Notes under the pieces: generated by a model
Database searches by the model: none
What the model was told of the DNA's origin: nothing
The model's input: only the letters and a program-made list of their open reading frames with translations
Shown: in pieces, positions 14,038 through 15,741 of the stretch
How positions within the stretch are numbered: position 1 is the first letter of the stretch
Layout: every line of letters starts with the position of its first letter
Source: an uncultured Clostridia bacterium
Lineage (GTDB): Bacteria > Bacillota > Clostridia > Oscillospirales > Oscillospiraceae
DNA length: 15,741 nt
NCBI GenBank assembly: GCA_938049125.1
Contig: CALICR010000153.1
Span: 1-15,741 of the forward strand
Direction: 5' to 3'
Made by a program: the position numbers and the translations under genes

Positions 14038-14970
14038 TTACCAGAAGAGGACCTGGCCCAGGCGGCGGGCGAAGCCCTGCTTATAGAAGCCGCAGCGGCG
14101 GCAGGTGCGGAGCCGGGCTGCCTTGGACCGGTCCGGCAGCGCCGCGAAGGCGCGGCAGAGCTCCAGCGCCTCCGGGGGCATGGCTGCCCCGTAGCGCTCC
14201 GCCAGGGACGCGGCCTGGGCCGCGGTGTGGAGGAAGGCGGCGCGGATGTCGTTCTCGCGGAGGCGGTGCAGCAGGTAGGTGGGGCTGCGGGCGTTCTTTG
14301 CACCGACGGCGTTGCGGCCGTGCTGGCGATAGTCGATGGTGGCCTCCGGAAGAAACCCGATCTTCCCGCAGGCCGCGGCCAGCAGGGCGAGATACCAGTC
14401 GTGCATCAGCACGGTGCCAGGGTCCTCCGCGGAACAAAAGAGGTCCGCGAGCGAACGGTTCAGGGCCACGGTACAGCCGGTGACGACGTTCTGCACCAGC
14501 AGCTGATTCAGCCGGAGCGCGCTGCCGTCCAGGGCGGAGAAGCGCAGGAACGAGGGGCTCAGCTCCCGGAGGTCCCGGTCCACGACCCGGAGGTCCGTGT
14601 GGACGAGGGCGGGGACGGCGGGGTCCGGACAGAGCCGCCGGAGGGCGGCGACGGTCTTCTCGGCCTTGTCCGGATGCCAGACGTCGTCCTGGTCGCAGAA
14701 GAGCAGGTACGGCGCGTCGCCGAAGCGGCGCAGCAGGTGGAGAAAGTGGCCCTGAGAATTGCCGAAGCGCCGGCCCGAGCGGTAATGGACGATGCGGCCG
14801 GGATGGGCCGCAGCGTATTCTGCCAAAATTTCGGCGGAGCCGTCCGTGGAGCCGTCGTCGGAGACGACGATCTCAAGGCCCGGCAGCGTCTGGGCCAGCA
14901 GGGAATCGAGCTGGGGCCGGAGATAGGCCGCGCCCTCATAGCTGGCGAGGAGAATGCGGACAGGTTCCAT
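14038..14970 (-). CDS. GT2 glycosyltransferase, RgpB-like putative rhamnosyltransferase
   Basis: A 310-residue cytoplasmic GT-A enzyme. RILLASYEGAAYL (5-17) starts the Rossmann-like fold; VSDDGSTDGS (36-45) and CDQDDVWHPDK (92-102) are the donor and DxD-type metal sites. The version DQDDVW, followed by MHDWYLALLAAA about 100 residues later and a C-terminus of the type GFYKQGFARRLGQVLFW, is typical of the RgpB/rhamnosyltransferase subgroup that builds rhamnose-rich wall polysaccharides. Its ATG is immediately after the stop of the upstream GT4 gene, with GGAGG five bases before. With rmlACB downstream, dTDP-rhamnose is the likely donor; linkage and acceptor are unknown. Confidence 0.87.
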   Translation of the reverse strand: MEPVRILLASYEGAAYLRPQLDSLLAQTLPGLEIVVSDDGSTDGSAEILAEYAAAHPGRIVHYRSGRRFGNSQGHFLHLLRRFGDAPYLLFCDQDDVWHPDKAEKTVAALRRLCPDPAVPALVHTDLRVVDRDLRELSPSFLRFSALDGSALRLNQLLVQNVVTGCTVALNRSLADLFCSAEDPGTVLMHDWYLALLAAACGKIGFLPEATIDYRQHGRNAVGAKNARSPTYLLHRLRENDIRAAFLHTAAQAASLAERYGAAMPPEALELCRAFAALPDRSKAARLRTCRRCGFYKQGFARRLGQVLFW

Positions 14971-15741
14971 TCAGGCCTCCTCCGCCGGGCGCAGCAGGGC
15001 GGCCAGCACCTCGGTGCAGGCGGCCTCGGCCTGGCTTGAAGAAAAATGGGCGGCGAAGGCGTCCAGGGCGGCGCGGCGCAGCGGCTCCGTGCCGCTTTGG
15101 ATATAGCGCGCGGCCTCGGCGGCGGTCTCCTCCGGCCTGCGGAGCGGGAGGCCGAAGCCCTCGGCGGCGAGCAGTTCCGCCGTGTCCCCGCCGATGGAGC
15201 TGAGCAGCGGCAGCCCGTGGCGCAGATAGTCCACAGACTTCATGGTCAGCCCGACGCAGACGGAGTCCTTCATGATATTGAGACCGAAGTGGCATTGCGC
15301 GAGGACGGCATGCTTCTCTGTCTCAGCGTAGACCTTGCCGTGGAACACGACCTCGGCCCCGGCGTCCCGGGCGGCCTCGCAGAAGGCCGGGCGGCTCTCG
15401 CCCTCGCCGATGACGTGGAGCGTCACGGGCAGGCGCGCGGAGAGGGCGCGGATCAGCGCGGTGATGCGCGGGATGTCGATGAGGTGATTGATGGCCCCGA
15501 GGTAGCCGAGGACGGCCCGGTCCCGGGGCAGGGGAGCCGCCTCCGGCTCCGGCCCTTCATAGGGCGGCAGTGCGAAATAGACGGCGCGGGCCCGGTCCCC
15601 GGTGCGGCCCAGCCGCCGGAGAAAGTAGCCGCACTCGGCGGTCACGAAGTCGGCCCCGCCGAGATTCCGGTCCCGCAGACCGCTCCAGATGCGGAAGGGC
15701 AGCGCCAGCAGGCGCTTGAGCCGGGAGGAGGGGAACGTCTC
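14971..15741 (-). CDS. GT4-type glycosyltransferase, C-terminal part
   Basis: The frame is open to the right edge, so the N-terminus lies outside; 256 residues are present. The visible part is the donor-binding half of a GT-B enzyme: LGYLGAINHLIDIPRI (78-93 of the fragment), VTLHVIGEGES (106-116), FHGKVY (133-138), and an end region with VGLTMKSVDYLRHGLPLLS (163-181), then GGDTAEL where GT4 enzymes hold the nucleotide sugar. It ends in TGA one base before the next ATG, so both are in one operon. The position beside RgpB-like and rml genes suggests a part in a rhamnose-containing polysaccharide; the sugar transferred is unknown. Confidence 0.82.
   Translation of the reverse strand, partial: ETFPSSRLKRLLALPFRIWSGLRDRNLGGADFVTAECGYFLRRLGRTGDRARAVYFALPPYEGPEPEAAPLPRDRAVLGYLGAINHLIDIPRITALIRALSARLPVTLHVIGEGESRPAFCEAARDAGAEVVFHGKVYAETEKHAVLAQCHFGLNIMKDSVCVGLTMKSVDYLRHGLPLLSSIGGDTAELLAAEGFGLPLRRPEETAAEAARYIQSGTEPLRRAALDAFAAHFSSSQAEAACTEVLAALLRPAEEA

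Overview
The window looks like chromosomal DNA of a high-GC, Gram-positive-type Firmicute, most likely a gut clostridium near Oscillospiraceae/Ruminococcaceae (inference). The reasons are a T-box leader, an S-layer-homology (SLH) fragment, strong AGGAGG-type ribosome binding sites, sigma-A-type promoters and a CBS-containing family II pyrophosphatase. Every gene I support is on the minus strand, so transcription runs from the right edge to the left edge. No tRNA, rRNA, CRISPR array, transposase or phage gene was seen.

Reading in the direction of transcription there are four units. (1) 15741-11408: end of a GT4-type glycosyltransferase, an RgpB-like GT2 rhamnosyltransferase, then rmlA, rmlC and rmlB, closed by a terminator; this makes dTDP-4-keto-6-deoxyglucose and commits part of it to dTDP-L-rhamnose. 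(2) 11375-9655: a CBS/DRTGG-type manganese pyrophosphatase with its own promoter and terminator. (3) 9592-918: a promoter, then eight tightly packed genes and a terminator: rmlD, a 682-residue GT-C-like membrane protein, wecE, two overlapping small four-helix SMR/ArnE-ArnF-like transporters, a GtrB/ArnC-like polyprenyl-phosphate glycosyltransferase, an ATP-grasp ligase and a GltS-type glutamate symporter. (4) 842-1: a broken gene carrying a signal peptide and one SLH repeat, then a promoter and T-box leader that control the start of an HMGL/isopropylmalate-synthase-like gene cut by the left edge.

The most interesting content is unit 3. RmlA and RmlB make dTDP-4-keto-6-deoxyglucose. RmlC/RmlD turn it into dTDP-L-rhamnose; WecE transaminates it to dTDP-4-amino-4,6-dideoxygalactose (dTDP-Fuc4N). 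The other genes have the shape of a lipid-carrier side-chain pathway: GT2 loads the sugar on undecaprenyl phosphate, the SMR pair flips it, and the GT-C-like protein attaches it outside the membrane, in the manner of Arn (Gram-negative Ara4N) or the streptococcal Gac GlcNAc side chain. The ATP-grasp enzyme and the glutamate symporter are unexplained additions. They suggest that the 4-amino group may be acylated with an amino acid, or that glutamate is brought in as amino donor. The proposal is a rhamnose-containing wall polysaccharide decorated with a (possibly aminoacylated) Fuc4N side chain; the enzyme families are well supported, but the assembled pathway is inference.
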